Positions 41,255 to 51,466 of a stretch of DNA of 64,000 nt are shown piece by piece; the first letter of the stretch is position 1; every line of letters starts with the position of its first letter. A model generated the notes under the pieces. The model worked only from the letters and a program-made list of their open reading frames with translations, made no database searches and was not told the DNA's origin. The stretch spans positions 695,001 through 759,000 of the forward strand of contig JAJOZX010001574.1 in assembly GCA_023014485.1 (NCBI GenBank). The letters run 5' to 3'. The stretch comes from Bathynomus jamesi (taxonomy: Eukaryota > Arthropoda > Malacostraca > Isopoda > Cirolanidae). The position numbers and the translations under genes were made by a program.

Positions 41255-42761
41255 GTGATGAGAGTTCTTCCAATGTGCGTTCTTCGCGCAGTACATCTCG
41301 AGGACGTCATGTGGCATATAATGATATATTGAGATACTTAGAAGATCTTGGTTCCGAATTCGAAGATTTATCTGATGAGGATGATGCCCTGGACGTGTAC
41401 CAGCCATCTTCTGGTTGTCGTGAAGAATTGGAAAATGAAGAACACTCAGGAAATGAATCACTGCAAGAGGAATTGCTCTATGATGTTCAGGCAAAAAAGA
41501 AGGCGCCTGCTTATCAATGGACTCATCGGCAATTTGAAGCACCGCAAACAGAATGGACTTACACCTCTTCATTGGTTGATAAGTCTGATTGGTTTCCATG
41601 CAGGTACTTCAAACAATACTTTCCTGATAATATGTTCGAAGAGATAGCTACTCAAACAAATATTTATTCTGTTCAGTGCAATAGGCCTTGCGTAAACACC
41701 ACTGCAAATGAAATTAGGACACTATTTGGGATTCATATCCATATGGGAACTTTGGGGTTTCCGAGAGTTGCTATGTATTGGACACCAAGTTGTAGGATTC
41801 CTCTGATTGCTGATAACATGAACTTGAATAGGTTTTATGCTCTTAGAAGTAATTTGCACTTTGTCAATAATATGGAAAATGATGAAGGAAGAAAGGAGGA
41901 TAGACTTTGGAGAGTTAGGCCTATTCTAGATGTTTTCAAAAAGGGTTGTTTGACTTTACCATTAGAGGAGCATAACTGCGTAGACGAGATGATGATACCA
42001 TTCAAAGGTCAAGTAAGTTTCAAGCAGTACATAAAAAGTAAGCCAAAACCTTGGGGAATCAAGGTTTTTGTTCTCTGTGGAACTTCTGGGATAGTTTACA
42101 ACTTCTTTGTTTATCAAGGCAAAAGCACCCCAGTGTCGGATACTCTGAGAAGTGCGTATGGTCTTGGAGCGGGAATTGTTTTGGAACTAGCAAAAATAAT
42201 GCCAAGCAATAATAACTTCAAGTTATATTTTGATAACTTTTTCACGGGTCTTCCTCTAATAACAAAACTACGAGAAAGGAAAATCTATAGTGCTGGTACA
42301 ATACGTAAAAATCGGAACGCTAAATGCCCTCTCGGGACAGATAAAGAAATGAAAAGAAGGGAAGGGGGACGATTGATGAAATCAAAGAAAAATCTAATGA
42401 ACTGGTGGTAGTAAAATGGGTTGATAACAATATTGTGCAGTTAGCTTCTTCATTTGTTGGCAAACGTCCCGTAGTAATAGCAAAAAGATGGGATAAATCA
42501 TCAAAACAGCATGTCTCTATAAACTGTCCTCAAGTAGTACATGCCTATAATCAGCACATGGGGGGTGTCGACAAGATGGATTTCCTGGTGTCTCTCTACA
42601 GGAATAATATTCGATCAAAAAAATGGACTTTGCGGGTAGTATTCCATTTCGTTGATGTGGCAGTATGTAATGCTTGGCTTGAGTACAAAAAGTACTCAAC
42701 CGAGCCAATAAAGAACCAGATGGACTTGCTTGCATTCAGATGCAACATTGCTGAGCTTTAA
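41255..42761 (+). pseudogene. piggyBac transposase, main exon with one frameshift
   Basis: An acidic N-terminal region (SDEDD) leads into the DDE_Tnp_1_7 core with CVDEMMIPFKG (first D) and LYFDNFFTG (second D). The frame is lost near 42360 and resumes in 42405-42761 with HMGGVDKMDFL, the third catalytic Asp region. A single shift inactivates it. Exon 2 begins after the acceptor at 41254. Confidence 0.93.
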
Positions 42762-42841
42762 TTCTTCAGAATCAAATAGCAAAGCGTACTCCGGGACGTC
42801 CAAGGACAAGCACAAACATAGAGAATAACCATGGAGGAACC

Positions 42842-43054
42842 ATGCGCCAGCGCAATATTCCCTCTCGCCGTCTAGTTAGTGATGTACGCTATGATAACGT
42901 GGCACATTGGCCTGAAGCCACTGAATCAGCAAATGCTGCAAGATGCAAAATGGAGGGATGCAAAGGGAAAACGAGAATAGTTTGTTCCAAATGTAAGATT
43001 CAATTATGTCTTCTAAAAGAGCGGAATTGTTTCAAAATATTTCATGTAAAATAA
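42842..43054 (+). pseudogene. piggyBac C-terminal cysteine-rich domain
   Basis: The frame 42842-43054 ends with a cross-brace-like cluster (CKMEGCKGKT, VCSKCKIQLCL, NCFKIFH), the DNA-binding tail of piggyBac transposases. It follows the main exon after a stop at 42761 and one further frame change. Confidence 0.88.
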
Positions 43055-43442
43055 AAACTATTCTTCATTATTAGCTTTATATGATTCAATTCCGAATTAT
43101 ACTTCATTCCTAGGAAAATCATGGTGAACATGAAATTATTTTGTTCTAAATGTAAGGTTTAATTTAGGATTTTGTAGAATATATTTTGATTCAAAGTTGT
43201 CTTATTTTTAGGAAGTATTATTGCACATTTAGTCAAGGTAGGGCAGGTCATTTGCCTTTTCCATTGTACAACCGTTGTCTCATGGTGTCCCCAAATGAGG
43301 ACATTTTTGTACTACCTTTACTTACCAAGATATTCATTTACTAACTAATAATAATCTCTTTATTTTGGTTCATTCTAAATAAATTTTGCGTCAAAAAATT
43401 TTTTTTCTTACCATTTCATTATGCATGAGTGAAAGGGTTTAA

Positions 43443-44791
43443 TATCCAAAAGTTTAAGTACATTAGCAATGCTTAAAAAGCCCGGGAAAAATGGAAGTAC
43501 TAAAATATTTTTTGACAAAGTACGAGTGTTAATATTGACACGATAGAAAGTTCGTTTTGCCTTGTTGAGACAAGATTCCATAAACGCAGATGGATAACAC
43601 AAATCACTTCCAATACCGTTGATTTTTCCAATTCGGCATCGATGTATTCCGGACTGGCGATCCTAAGGGCGCGGAGAAACATTGATGAAAATATGGCCTT
43701 CTTAGTGGGGGTATCATGTCCCGAGTAAAAGTGTACGTAGGACAAATTGTTTGTCGTTTTCCGATAGATACTAAACTTAAAACCTGGGCTTTCCCTATGT
43801 ACACGCACATCCAAAAATGGGATTGAATTGTCTTGCTCAACTTCTAAAGTGAACTTAATGGAGGGGACTTGATCATTTAACTGAAGGAGGAAGCTATCCA
43901 GGTCACGATTCATGGGCCAGATACACAAAATATCGTCGACGTACCGCAACCAAGGGATGCCAACCCCCAGGATTCTCGGAATATAGGTAATTTCGAAAAA
44001 CTCCATATAAATATTGGAGAGGAGGGGCGATAAGGGGTTGCCCATAGCCATCCCAAAAACTTGTTGATAATACTCGTTATTGAAAGTGAATTTACAGTCT
44101 TTGATGCAAAGCTTAATGAGTTCCAAAACAATGTGTGAAGGTAGTGGCAGGTCATACTTATGTAATTCTTGGGAGAGAAAGTCAAGCATATCGTCAATCG
44201 GCACTTTTGTAAACAATGAACAAACATCAAAACTGACCAATTTATCGTTAGTTTCAGTACGTGCATTATTCAATTTTTCCGTAAGATCCATGGAATTTTT
44301 TACATGTGAATCAGATAGTTCCAAGAATGGGGGACAAGACTTTGACAAGCCATTTGGAGAGTTTATAAGTAATAGAGCCCACCGAGCTAATAATAGGGCG
44401 CATAGGGTTACCAGGTTTGTGGGTTTTAATAAGACCGTAAAGGTAGGGCAGAGCAGGTGAAGTGGACATGAAAAGCGGAATTAAGTCCTTATGATCTTTG
44501 AGAAGGCGTTTCAAGCCACTATTAAATGATTTGATGACGTCATCCTGCGGGTTCTTCCTAAGTTTGGTGTATGTGGCGGGGTCCTGGAGAAGCTCGTTCA
44601 TCTTTCCGATGTAGTCCACTTTGTCCATAATAACTATGGTGTTAGCCTTGTCTGCTTTAGTAATATGGAGCTCCCCATCTTTTTTTAATTGTGAGAGGCT
44701 ATTGCGAAAACGTTTAGGAAAGTTATCTTCGTAATTACCATTCGCCGCACTATAAACGAGGCCTTTAACTATGTTAAACAAATACTGAGGG
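43443..44791 (-). pseudogene. Reverse transcriptase of PLE-3, minus copy
   Basis: Frames 44311-44781, 43500-44348 and 43408-43602 cover the RT from its N-terminal part (KADKANTIVIMDKVDY, KTHKPGNPMRPII) through FDVCSLFTKVP, AMGNPLSPLLSNIYMEFFE and RYVDDILCIW. Relative to the plus copy it lacks two bases near 44315 and one near 43625, which break the frame. It retains the N-terminal region that the plus copy loses to another shift. Confidence 0.93.
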
Positions 44792-45043
44792 AGATTACAC
44801 TGTTTATAGTGCGGCGAATGGTAATTACGAAGATAACTTTCCTAAACGTTTTCGCAATAGCCTCTCACAATTAAAAAAAGATGGGGAGCTCCATATTACT
44901 AAAGCAGACAAGGCTAACACCATAGTTATTATGGACAAAGTGGACTACATCGGAAAGATGAACGAGCTTCTCCAGGACCCCCCACATACACCAAACTTAG
45001 GAAGAACCCGCAGGATGACGTCATCAAATCATTTAATAGTGGC
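44792..45043 (+). pseudogene. N-terminal RT part of PLE-3, plus copy
   Basis: Mirrors the minus copy, but one base is missing in the C run near 44979 (GGACCCCCCACA), which separates this piece from the long downstream frame. The inversion junction is at about 44765-44800. Confidence 0.88.
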
Positions 45044-46540
45044 TTGAAACGCCTTCTCAAAGATCATAAGGACTTAATTCCGCTTTTCATGTCCACTTCA
45101 CCTGCTCTGCCCTACCTTTACGGTCTTATTAAAACCCACAAACCTGGTAACCCTATGCGCCCTATTATTAGCTCGGTGGGCTCTATTACTTATAAACTCT
45201 CCAAATGGCTTGTCAAAGTCTTGTCCCCCATTCTTGGAACTATCTCTGATTCACATGTAAAAAATTCCATGGATCTTACGGAAAAATTGAATAATGCACG
45301 TACTGAAACTAACGATAAATTGGTCAGTTTTGATGTTTGTTCATTGTTTACAAAAGTGCCGATTGACGATATGCTTGACTTTCTCTCCCAAGAATTACAT
45401 AAGTATGACCTGCCACTACCTTCACACATTGTTTTGGAACTCATTAAGCTTTGCATCAAAGAGTGTAAATTCACTTTCAATAACGAGTATTATCAACAAG
45501 TTTTTGGGATGGCTATGGGCAACCCCTTATCGCCCCTCCTCTCCAATATTTATATGGAGTTTTTCGAAATTACCTATATTCCGAGAATCCTGGGGGTTGG
45601 CATCCCTTGGTTGCGGTACGTCGACGATATTTTGTGTATCTGGCTCATGAATCGTGACCTGGATAGCTTCCTCCTTCAGTTAAATGATCAAGTCCCCTCC
45701 ATTAAGTTCACTTTAGAAGTTGAGCAAGACAATTCAATCCCATTTTTGGATGTGCGTGTACATAGGGAAAGCCCAGGTTTTAAGTTTAGTATCTATCGGA
45801 AAACGACAAACAATTTGTCCTACGTACACTTTTACTCGGGACATGATACCCCCACTAAGAAGGCCATATTTTCATCAATGTTTCTCCGCGCCCTTAGGAT
45901 CGCCAGTCCGGAATACATCGATGCCGAATTGGAAAAAATCAACGGTATTGGAAGTGATTTGTGTTATCCATCTGCGTTTATGGAATCTTGTCTCAACAAG
46001 GCAAAACGAACTTTCTATCGTGTCAATATTAACACTCGTACTTTGTCAAAAAATATTTTAGTACTTCCATTTTTCCCGGGCTTTTTAAGCATTGCTAATG
46101 TACTTAAACTTTTGGATATTAATGTAGTATTTTCATATAACAATATTGTGAAAAATATCATAGTAAAAAATAGCCCTACCAATAATTCAGGCATTATCTA
46201 TAAAATTGGTTGTAAACAATGTGATTCCTTTTACATAGGTCAGACGGGAAAGGATTTGCACACACGTATAAAACAGCATCAATATTCCGTTAGAACAGGA
46301 GAGTTGTCCAGTGCCCTTTTTGTCCATTTGTCAGAGTTAGCCCACTGTATTGATTGGAATAATGCTTCAGTTTTATTCCATTCAAGCAACATTGTTAATA
46401 GAAATATTCTTGAGTCTGCCATTATCCAACTTTCAAATACCTTTAACATAAGCAAAGGTCTTTTTCAACTCGATCCTGTTATTTTGAATTCCTTTAAAAC
46501 AGATTTAGATAAGAAGGGTAAAACATTAAATCTTTGGTAA
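45044..46540 (+). CDS. Penelope-like RT + GIY-YIG polyprotein, 498 codons open, N-terminus lost
   Basis: RT blocks in order: KPGNPMRPIISS (33-44), SFDVCSLFTKVP with catalytic Asp97, MAMGNPLSPLLSNIYMEFFE (156-175), RYVDDILCIW with D194/D195, then PFLDVRVH and YRKTTNNLSYVHF. The GIY-YIG nuclease follows at 384-457 (IYKIGC, YIGQTG, R408, H412, E457). Its frame starts at a TTG and is artificial. The real protein began further upstream, beyond the frameshift near 44979. It is the best-preserved PLE frame in the window. Confidence 0.93.
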   Translation: MKRLLKDHKDLIPLFMSTSPALPYLYGLIKTHKPGNPMRPIISSVGSITYKLSKWLVKVLSPILGTISDSHVKNSMDLTEKLNNARTETNDKLVSFDVCSLFTKVPIDDMLDFLSQELHKYDLPLPSHIVLELIKLCIKECKFTFNNEYYQQVFGMAMGNPLSPLLSNIYMEFFEITYIPRILGVGIPWLRYVDDILCIWLMNRDLDSFLLQLNDQVPSIKFTLEVEQDNSIPFLDVRVHRESPGFKFSIYRKTTNNLSYVHFYSGHDTPTKKAIFSSMFLRALRIASPEYIDAELEKINGIGSDLCYPSAFMESCLNKAKRTFYRVNINTRTLSKNILVLPFFPGFLSIANVLKLLDINVVFSYNNIVKNIIVKNSPTNNSGIIYKIGCKQCDSFYIGQTGKDLHTRIKQHQYSVRTGELSSALFVHLSELAHCIDWNNASVLFHSSNIVNRNILESAIIQLSNTFNISKGLFQLDPVILNSFKTDLDKKGKTLNLW

Positions 46541-46544
46541 ACTT

Positions 46545-46830
46545 GTCTTCTACTTTATTAACTTTTAATTTGCATTTTATTTTTTTATATATATCGAAAC
46601 CTGACCATAGGCAGCAGTGTGTTAAAACCCGGGCAGAGTTCCAGTATAAATTTGTATTTTTATAATCCATTTGATCTTGTGCTAAAAATCGATTAACTTT
46701 TAATTTGCATTTTATTTTTTTTAATATATCGAAACCTGACCATAGGCAGCAGTGTGTTAAAACCCGGGCAGAGTTCCAGTATAAATTTGTATTTTTATAA
46801 TCCATTTGATCTTGTGCTAAAAATCGATAT
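46545..46830 (+). repeat. Tandem duplication in PLE-3 UTR (plus copy)
   Basis: Same two blocks as 38325-38590 on the other strand, beginning TTAACTTTTAATTTGCATTT and ending ATCGAT. Confidence 0.93.
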
Positions 46831-46913
46831 TTTTCCTTACAAATCTGTACGCCTCACTGGTAATCCTTTAAGGTTTTAATTTTTAATTTTAATTTTTACT
46901 TCTCTGTTTATTG

Positions 46914-46946
<33 letters not shown>

Positions 46947-47069
46947 TTGTATATATAGATATGTATATATATATATAATATATATATGTGTGTGTGTGTA
47001 TGTATGTTATTTTTTTTCTTTTTTTCTTTCTGTAACCTATATATAGGCTTAACCTTTTTATGTACTTCA

Positions 47070-47109
47070 GTGTTCCTGAGGATGTCATTAGACGAAAGCG
47101 CTTGAGCAC
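47070..47109 (+). ncRNA. Hammerhead-like ribozyme motif, PLE-3 plus copy
   Basis: Stem I GTGTTC (47070-47075) with GAGCAC (47104-47109), six pairs with one wobble. Core CTGAGGA (47076-47082), one extra T, stem II GTC/GAC around ATTA, GAAA (47094-47097), and the self-complementary AGCGCT followed by T, the cleavage position. Stem III could form only between two copies of the motif. Confidence 0.68.
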
Positions 47110-47214
47110 CATTTTGTGTTTCCTTTCCTTCGTGGTTTTATTCATCATAAATATTTTTCACGTGTTACTTTCGTGAAATAATTTTCATATATATATATAT
47201 TTTTTTTTTTTAAC

Positions 47215-47440
47215 TGCAAACAACACAGTATAATTAATGTAAAGAACGCTTGTGTAGAAGAGTGTTCCGCACAAGATGAGGAGGGAGATTAATCGGGGTC
47301 CTTGGTGTAGTGGTTAACATATCCGACCGGCAATTGGATGATCCCGGGTTCGATTCCTGGGAGGTACCTCATTTTTCATTTGCTCGTTCTCCCTCCTCAT
47401 CTTTTCGGAACACTCTTCTACACAAGCGTCGTTCTTTACA
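47215..47440 (+). mobile_element. SINE2, copy 3, with an inverted second tail
   Basis: 47295-47440 is a complete plus copy: A box GGTGTAGTGGTTAAC, B box GGGTTCGATTCCTGG, tail with TTCATTTGCTCGTTCTCCCT. The left flank 47215-47288 is the tail in reverse orientation (TGTAGAAGAGTGTTCCGCAC), so the copy is a foldback around one tRNA head. Confidence 0.88.
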
Positions 47441-47452
47441 TATATATATACA

Positions 47453-48357
47453 CAGGGCGTCCCAAAAAAATGTATACACACTTTAACTGCTGATAGCTCA
47501 ATTGATGTTTCTTTCTTTCCAAGTTAAACCCATTAGAATTAATAATGGCAGTCAGACTAAGCTTTGAACAAAGGAAATTCATTCTAAAATGCTACTGGAA
47601 GTGTGAAAACGCAGTTGAAGTGCAAAGACAGTTTAGGAGGGAGTTTCAAACAGATCCACCAACGCGACTTACCATCACTCGAATTAGAGATAAGTTTGAA
47701 GCCGATGGAACTGTTCAGAATGTCCACAAGAAGCGTTCCGGAAGACCACGGACATCGACAAGCCCCACAAAGCAAGAAAGAGTACTGGAAACGTATCACC
47801 AAAGTCCAAGAAAATCTGTGCGGCAAGCGAGTCGTGAGGTAGGAATTTCAGAATCGTCTGTCCAACGCATTTTGAAGCGCTGTCAATGGAAAAGTTACAT
47901 TCCAAGATTAGTCCATGCTATTAATGAAGATGATCCGGACCGAAGAGTGGAGTATTGCGAGTGGTACTTGGCACGATGTGGATGTGGATTGGACGAAGGG
48001 GTTTCGTAGAATACCCTCCGCGTTCACCAGACCTCACACCACTAGACTTTTTTTATGGGGATACTTAAAAGACAAAGTCTACGCTATAAAACCTGCAACA
48101 GTCGCTGAATTGAGAGCAGCCATTGAACGAGAATGCACACAAATACCAAACGAAATGTTTCGTGATGTTTGCGATTCCATTGCTTCGCGTTATCAGCAGT
48201 GCCTGGACCAGAACGGACGTCAGTTTGAAAACAGGCGTTGACAAAACAATTAAATAATGTCTGTAGATTCTATTACATTTTGAAAATGAAATGTATTTTA
48301 ATAAACACTGCCTTTATAAGTATTTAAAGTGTGTATACATTTTTTTGGGACGCCCTG
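47453..48357 (+). mobile_element. Mariner-type deletion derivative A, copy 2
   Basis: TIRs CAGGGCGTCCCAAAAAAATG at both ends. 905 bp, TA to the right and CA to the left. Nearly identical to copy 1 at 1869-2771, including the internal deletion point. Confidence 0.95.
47545..48241 (+). pseudogene. Mariner transposase, internally deleted (element A, copy 2)
   Basis: The frame 47545-48009 equals the N-terminal half of copy 1 with one change near residue 55. 47915-48241 gives the C-terminus through ELRAAIERECTQIPNEMF to NGRQFENRR. The junction falls in the same place as in copy 1 (around [16 protein letters not shown] codons), with the catalytic middle missing. Confidence 0.92.
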
Positions 48358-48370
48358 TATATATATATAT

Positions 48371-48618
48371 GAGGGGTCGCGCGGCTTAAGGTACCTAAGC
48401 GCCACCACATGCGAAAACGTGTTTTTGATGGATATCACTATTTTCACCTTTCCTCTATCGCGTGGTTTGGGTTATAGTGACCTTACGACACTAGAAGTAT
48501 GGTTGAAAACCTTATGAAGCGAATTACTTTGCTTAACTTGCTGAATATTGCTGAACTTTGGAGGCGATTTCTGGCGAATTTTAATTTTGGCGCTTAGGTA
48601 CCTTAAGCCGCGCGACCC

Positions 48619-48621
<3 letters not shown>
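48371..48621. mobile_element. 251-bp MITE with GC-rich 35-bp TIRs
   Basis: GAGGGGTCGCGCGGCTTAAG then GTACCTAAGCGCCA at the left and its perfect complement at the right, inserted in (TA)n. The interior is AT-rich and non-coding. Confidence 0.93.

Positions 48622-48660
<39 letters not shown>
48622..48660. repeat. (TA)n microsatellite
   Basis: TA array between MITE and LINE. Confidence 0.97.
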
Positions 48661-48664
<4 letters not shown>

Positions 48665-48704
48665 CTTACCTTACAACCTTACAAAGATTCCGCGCGATAA
48701 TTCC

Positions 48705-49720
48705 TCATTTCGCGAAGGTCAAGCTTGTCGCCCCTACTCTCGAGTTGGCCTGGTGAAGTAGTGAGTTGGTTTCTTGTGCTCTCCACCTCACATAGCCAGG
48801 TACGCCCTCCTTATCGGGGATTGTTCTCAGCCAGGCGTCTAATCTTCTTTTGAAGATGTCCACTGCAACTCCCTTCGTGTTCCTTAGGTCTTTGGGCAGC
48901 TGATTAAACAGTTTTGGTCCTCTCACAACAAAACTATTTTCTTTCAGGGTTAAGAATGTTCCCTGTCTCGCCTTCAATTTGGGAATACGATACAGTCTAC
49001 CGTTTCTATTTTCCTCCGTTGTTTGGAGAGTTATAGGGTTCAGAGTAAGATTAGGGACTAGTTTCTCCATTATTTTCCAAGTGTAAATAATGGTGTATCT
49101 CTCTCTTCTCCTTTCCAGTGAATATAGTTCTAGTTCGCGTAACCTTTCCCAGTAATTTAGTTCTTTGCACCCACTGATCTTGGCTGTGAAGCTTCTCTGG
49201 ATCCCTTCCAGCTGTCTAATGTCTTCTTTTTTATATGGGGATGTTAGGACCGAGCAGTATTCCAACTTGGGTATGATCAGGGTTTTCAGTAGAGGAATCA
49301 TTACATTCCTATCGCTTCGTTTAAAGGTTCTCAATATCTGCCCAGTTATTCTCTCTGCTCTGTTTACTGCTATCTTATTTTGTGTTTCAAATTTTGCATC
49401 ATCTGTCATTACAACCCCTAAATCTTTTGCTCTAGAATTTCTCTGAATTTTCTGTCCATTTGGGGTATAATATTCCATTGATTTTAGGTCTTCTCTTTTT
49501 CCGTACCGTAACAGCTGAAATTTCTGTGTTAAACTTTATATTGTTGTCTTCTGTCCACTTGTAGATTCTGTTCATGTCGGTTTGTAGAGATCTTATATTT
49601 TCTGGGTTTCTTATTTTTCTACTGATCATTGTGTCATCCGCAAAGGATGTTACTGTGCTGTCTCTGGTAACGTCCTCATCTATGTCATCTATGTCTAACT
49701 ATTCTTTCAAATATTTTAGT
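48705..49720 (-). pseudogene. LINE RT, C-terminal half
   Basis: The frame 48705-49478 runs from RAKDLGVVMTDDAKF through LKTLIIPKLEYCSVLTSPYK and LNYWERLRELELYSLERRRE to VRGPKLFNQLPKDLR and FKRRLDAWL, the normal CR1/jockey-type end. Upstream in another frame (49432-49700) are DRDSTVTSFADDTMISRKI (catalytic FADD) and IYKWTEDNNIKFN. Confidence 0.92.
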
Positions 49721-50150
49721 GAGATGAGATGTAAGCGACACTGGCCTATAGGTTTTGTCCTCGGATCGATCTCCTCCTTTATATATTGATTGGGACTATG
49801 TTCGCACTCTTCAGGATGTCCGGTATTTCTCCCGTGTCTAGTGATCGTCTCCATATCCAGTATAGGGTCTCAACGATTGCATTCTTGCAGTTTTTGATCA
49901 GTGTGGCATTCCATTTATCCGGTCCTGCCGCTGAGTGTGTTTTTAATTTCCCTATGGCTTGTGTAATATCATCCGTCGTAAAGTCGAAGTCCGTTATACT
50001 TTCCCCTTGTAGTTCTTCTTCAAAGAACACGTTTCTGTCGCATATCAATTTGTCAGTTTTGGGGATACGGAAAGATGATTCGTACTGAGCTCTTAATATT
50101 TCAGATACTTCTGTTAGATCATCAGATAAAGCACTGTTCTCGTTTTATAA
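49721..50150 (-). pseudogene. LINE RT, N-terminal part
   Basis: The frame 49779-50048 holds KLKTHSAAGPDKWNATLIKN and WRRSLDTGEIPDILKSANIV, the first RT blocks. It then continues in a second frame with YRPVSLTSHLTKIFERIV, where the deletion begins. The part with motif A is absent. Confidence 0.9.
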
Positions 50151-50341
50151 AGGTCCGATAGTCGCATGGTTTTTCGACTTTCTTTTTGTGAAATTATAGA
50201 AGTACTTTGAGTTAGCCTTTATCGCTTCTATAGCGTCGTCTTCTTTTTCTGTATGCTTCTCAATTAGTTCCTGTATGACGTCATCGATACTTTGCAGTTT
50301 ATCATTTAATATTTTTCTGATGTTGTTATCTTTACAGTTAC

Positions 50342-51416
50342 TTAATTTGCAGTCACTCTTTTTCTATTTCGAAACAATGCCCTCTTTTGTCTCTCGAACC
50401 TGCTTCTCTTTCCTCTTTGTTGTATTTTTGGGACATGTTTTTCCACAATTTCTAACGTCTTCTCCTCTAACGTCATTAGCGTCTCCTTCGTTGTCTTGGC
50501 CTCGAAAATGGTTTTCCAATTTATTACTTCCATACTGGATGTAACATCTTCCCAGTTTATAGCTTTGGAGTGAAAATTAAAAATTTCGAATTTGCTTCTT
50601 TCTGTTGTGCGTGTTCTTTCCTTTCCTGTTGCCTTTGTATTAGTTGTTATTTCAATGATGTTGTGGTCCGATATCATAGTTGGGGATATTTCTACATTAT
50701 CAATTAGATTACTGTTGTTTGTGAATACCAAATCTAGGCAGTTGTTTTTCTTGTGTTTTCTGTTATTTCTTGCGTTAATATAAATTCATCAGCTAGAGCT
50801 AGTAGCATTTTGACCTGCTCCTGTCTTCTCGTGTGGCCCCCTTGTCCTGGTGTATACATATTTTTTCCTATCCTTTTATATTTCATGAATGGGAAATTAA
50901 TCACCACAGAGAAAAATATTTGGGGGTTGGAGAGTGTAGATCTTTTACCAGTTTCTTACCTCTGTAATGGAATCTGAAAATTTTGAGGTTGGCGTGTTTG
51001 GGGGTTTGTACGTTACAATTAGTACCACATTTAATTTTGTAACTTTTGCTACTACACATTCTACGTAGCTGTTTGAAGTACTTATAGTCATTTCTGCCAT
51101 ATGCCTTTCGCGTGTGTAAATAGCACATCCTCCTTTACGTCTCACTTTTCTGTCGGCTCGGAGGATGTTATAGTTGTCAATTTGTATATCTTTTTTGTTG
51201 ATACAGGACTCACAATTTTCACAGTACGCCCGGCAGTCCTTTAGATGAGTTTCCGTGAGACATGCAAAGTCTGCTCCGGCTTCTTGCACGAGTCCGTTTC
51301 AGGTATAAAACTTTGTTCGGAGAATGTTTTGATTTAAGGCCCTGAATGTTGGCTAGGATTATTTTTATTTTTTCTCTATCGTTTTCGCATAATGGTGGTT
51401 TCGATTTGTTTTCCAA
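50342..51416 (-). pseudogene. LINE apurinic-like endonuclease domain
   Basis: Pieces 51219-51416 (ILANIQGLKSK), 50945-51289 (CLTETHLKD, GGCAIYTRE, VLIVTYKPPNT) and 50342-50731 (VFTNNSNLID, MISDHNIIEI) give the N-Q-G, E-T, G-G and S-D-H motifs of APE-type LINE endonucleases in correct order. Frameshifts near 51290 and 50940 break it. It nicks target DNA for target-primed reverse transcription. Confidence 0.9.
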
Positions 51417-51466
51417 TGGGGGTGCCGGTTTCGTTGCTTTGTGGTGCTCCGAGAACTTACCTCTTT

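Larger units (their letters stand above)
39031..43438 (+). mobile_element. piggyBac element in PLE-3
   Basis: Ends CCCTTTCGCTCA and TGAGTGAAAGGG(T) next to TTAA on both sides (39027-39030, 43439-43442). The plus PLE copy has a single TTAA at the matching position (about 46118), the empty site. Carries a spliced transposase gene and a Tc1 element within its intron. Confidence 0.96.
38005..47150. mobile_element. PLE-3: inverted pair of Penelope-like elements, interrupted by piggyBac
   Basis: A minus copy (38005-39026 plus 43443-44791) and a plus copy (about 44792-47150) are head to head. Both contain RT, GIY-YIG, a tandem UTR repeat and a hammerhead-like motif, and outer ends mirror each other (GATGAATAAAACCACGAAGG). 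Without the piggyBac insert the structure is 4.7 kb. Both copies have different frameshifts, so they have decayed separately since duplication. Confidence 0.93.

Noticed and set aside
45044..45046. True start codon of the PLE-3 protein
   Set aside because: It is TTG in mid-protein. Coding similarity continues upstream in another frame past a one-base deletion.
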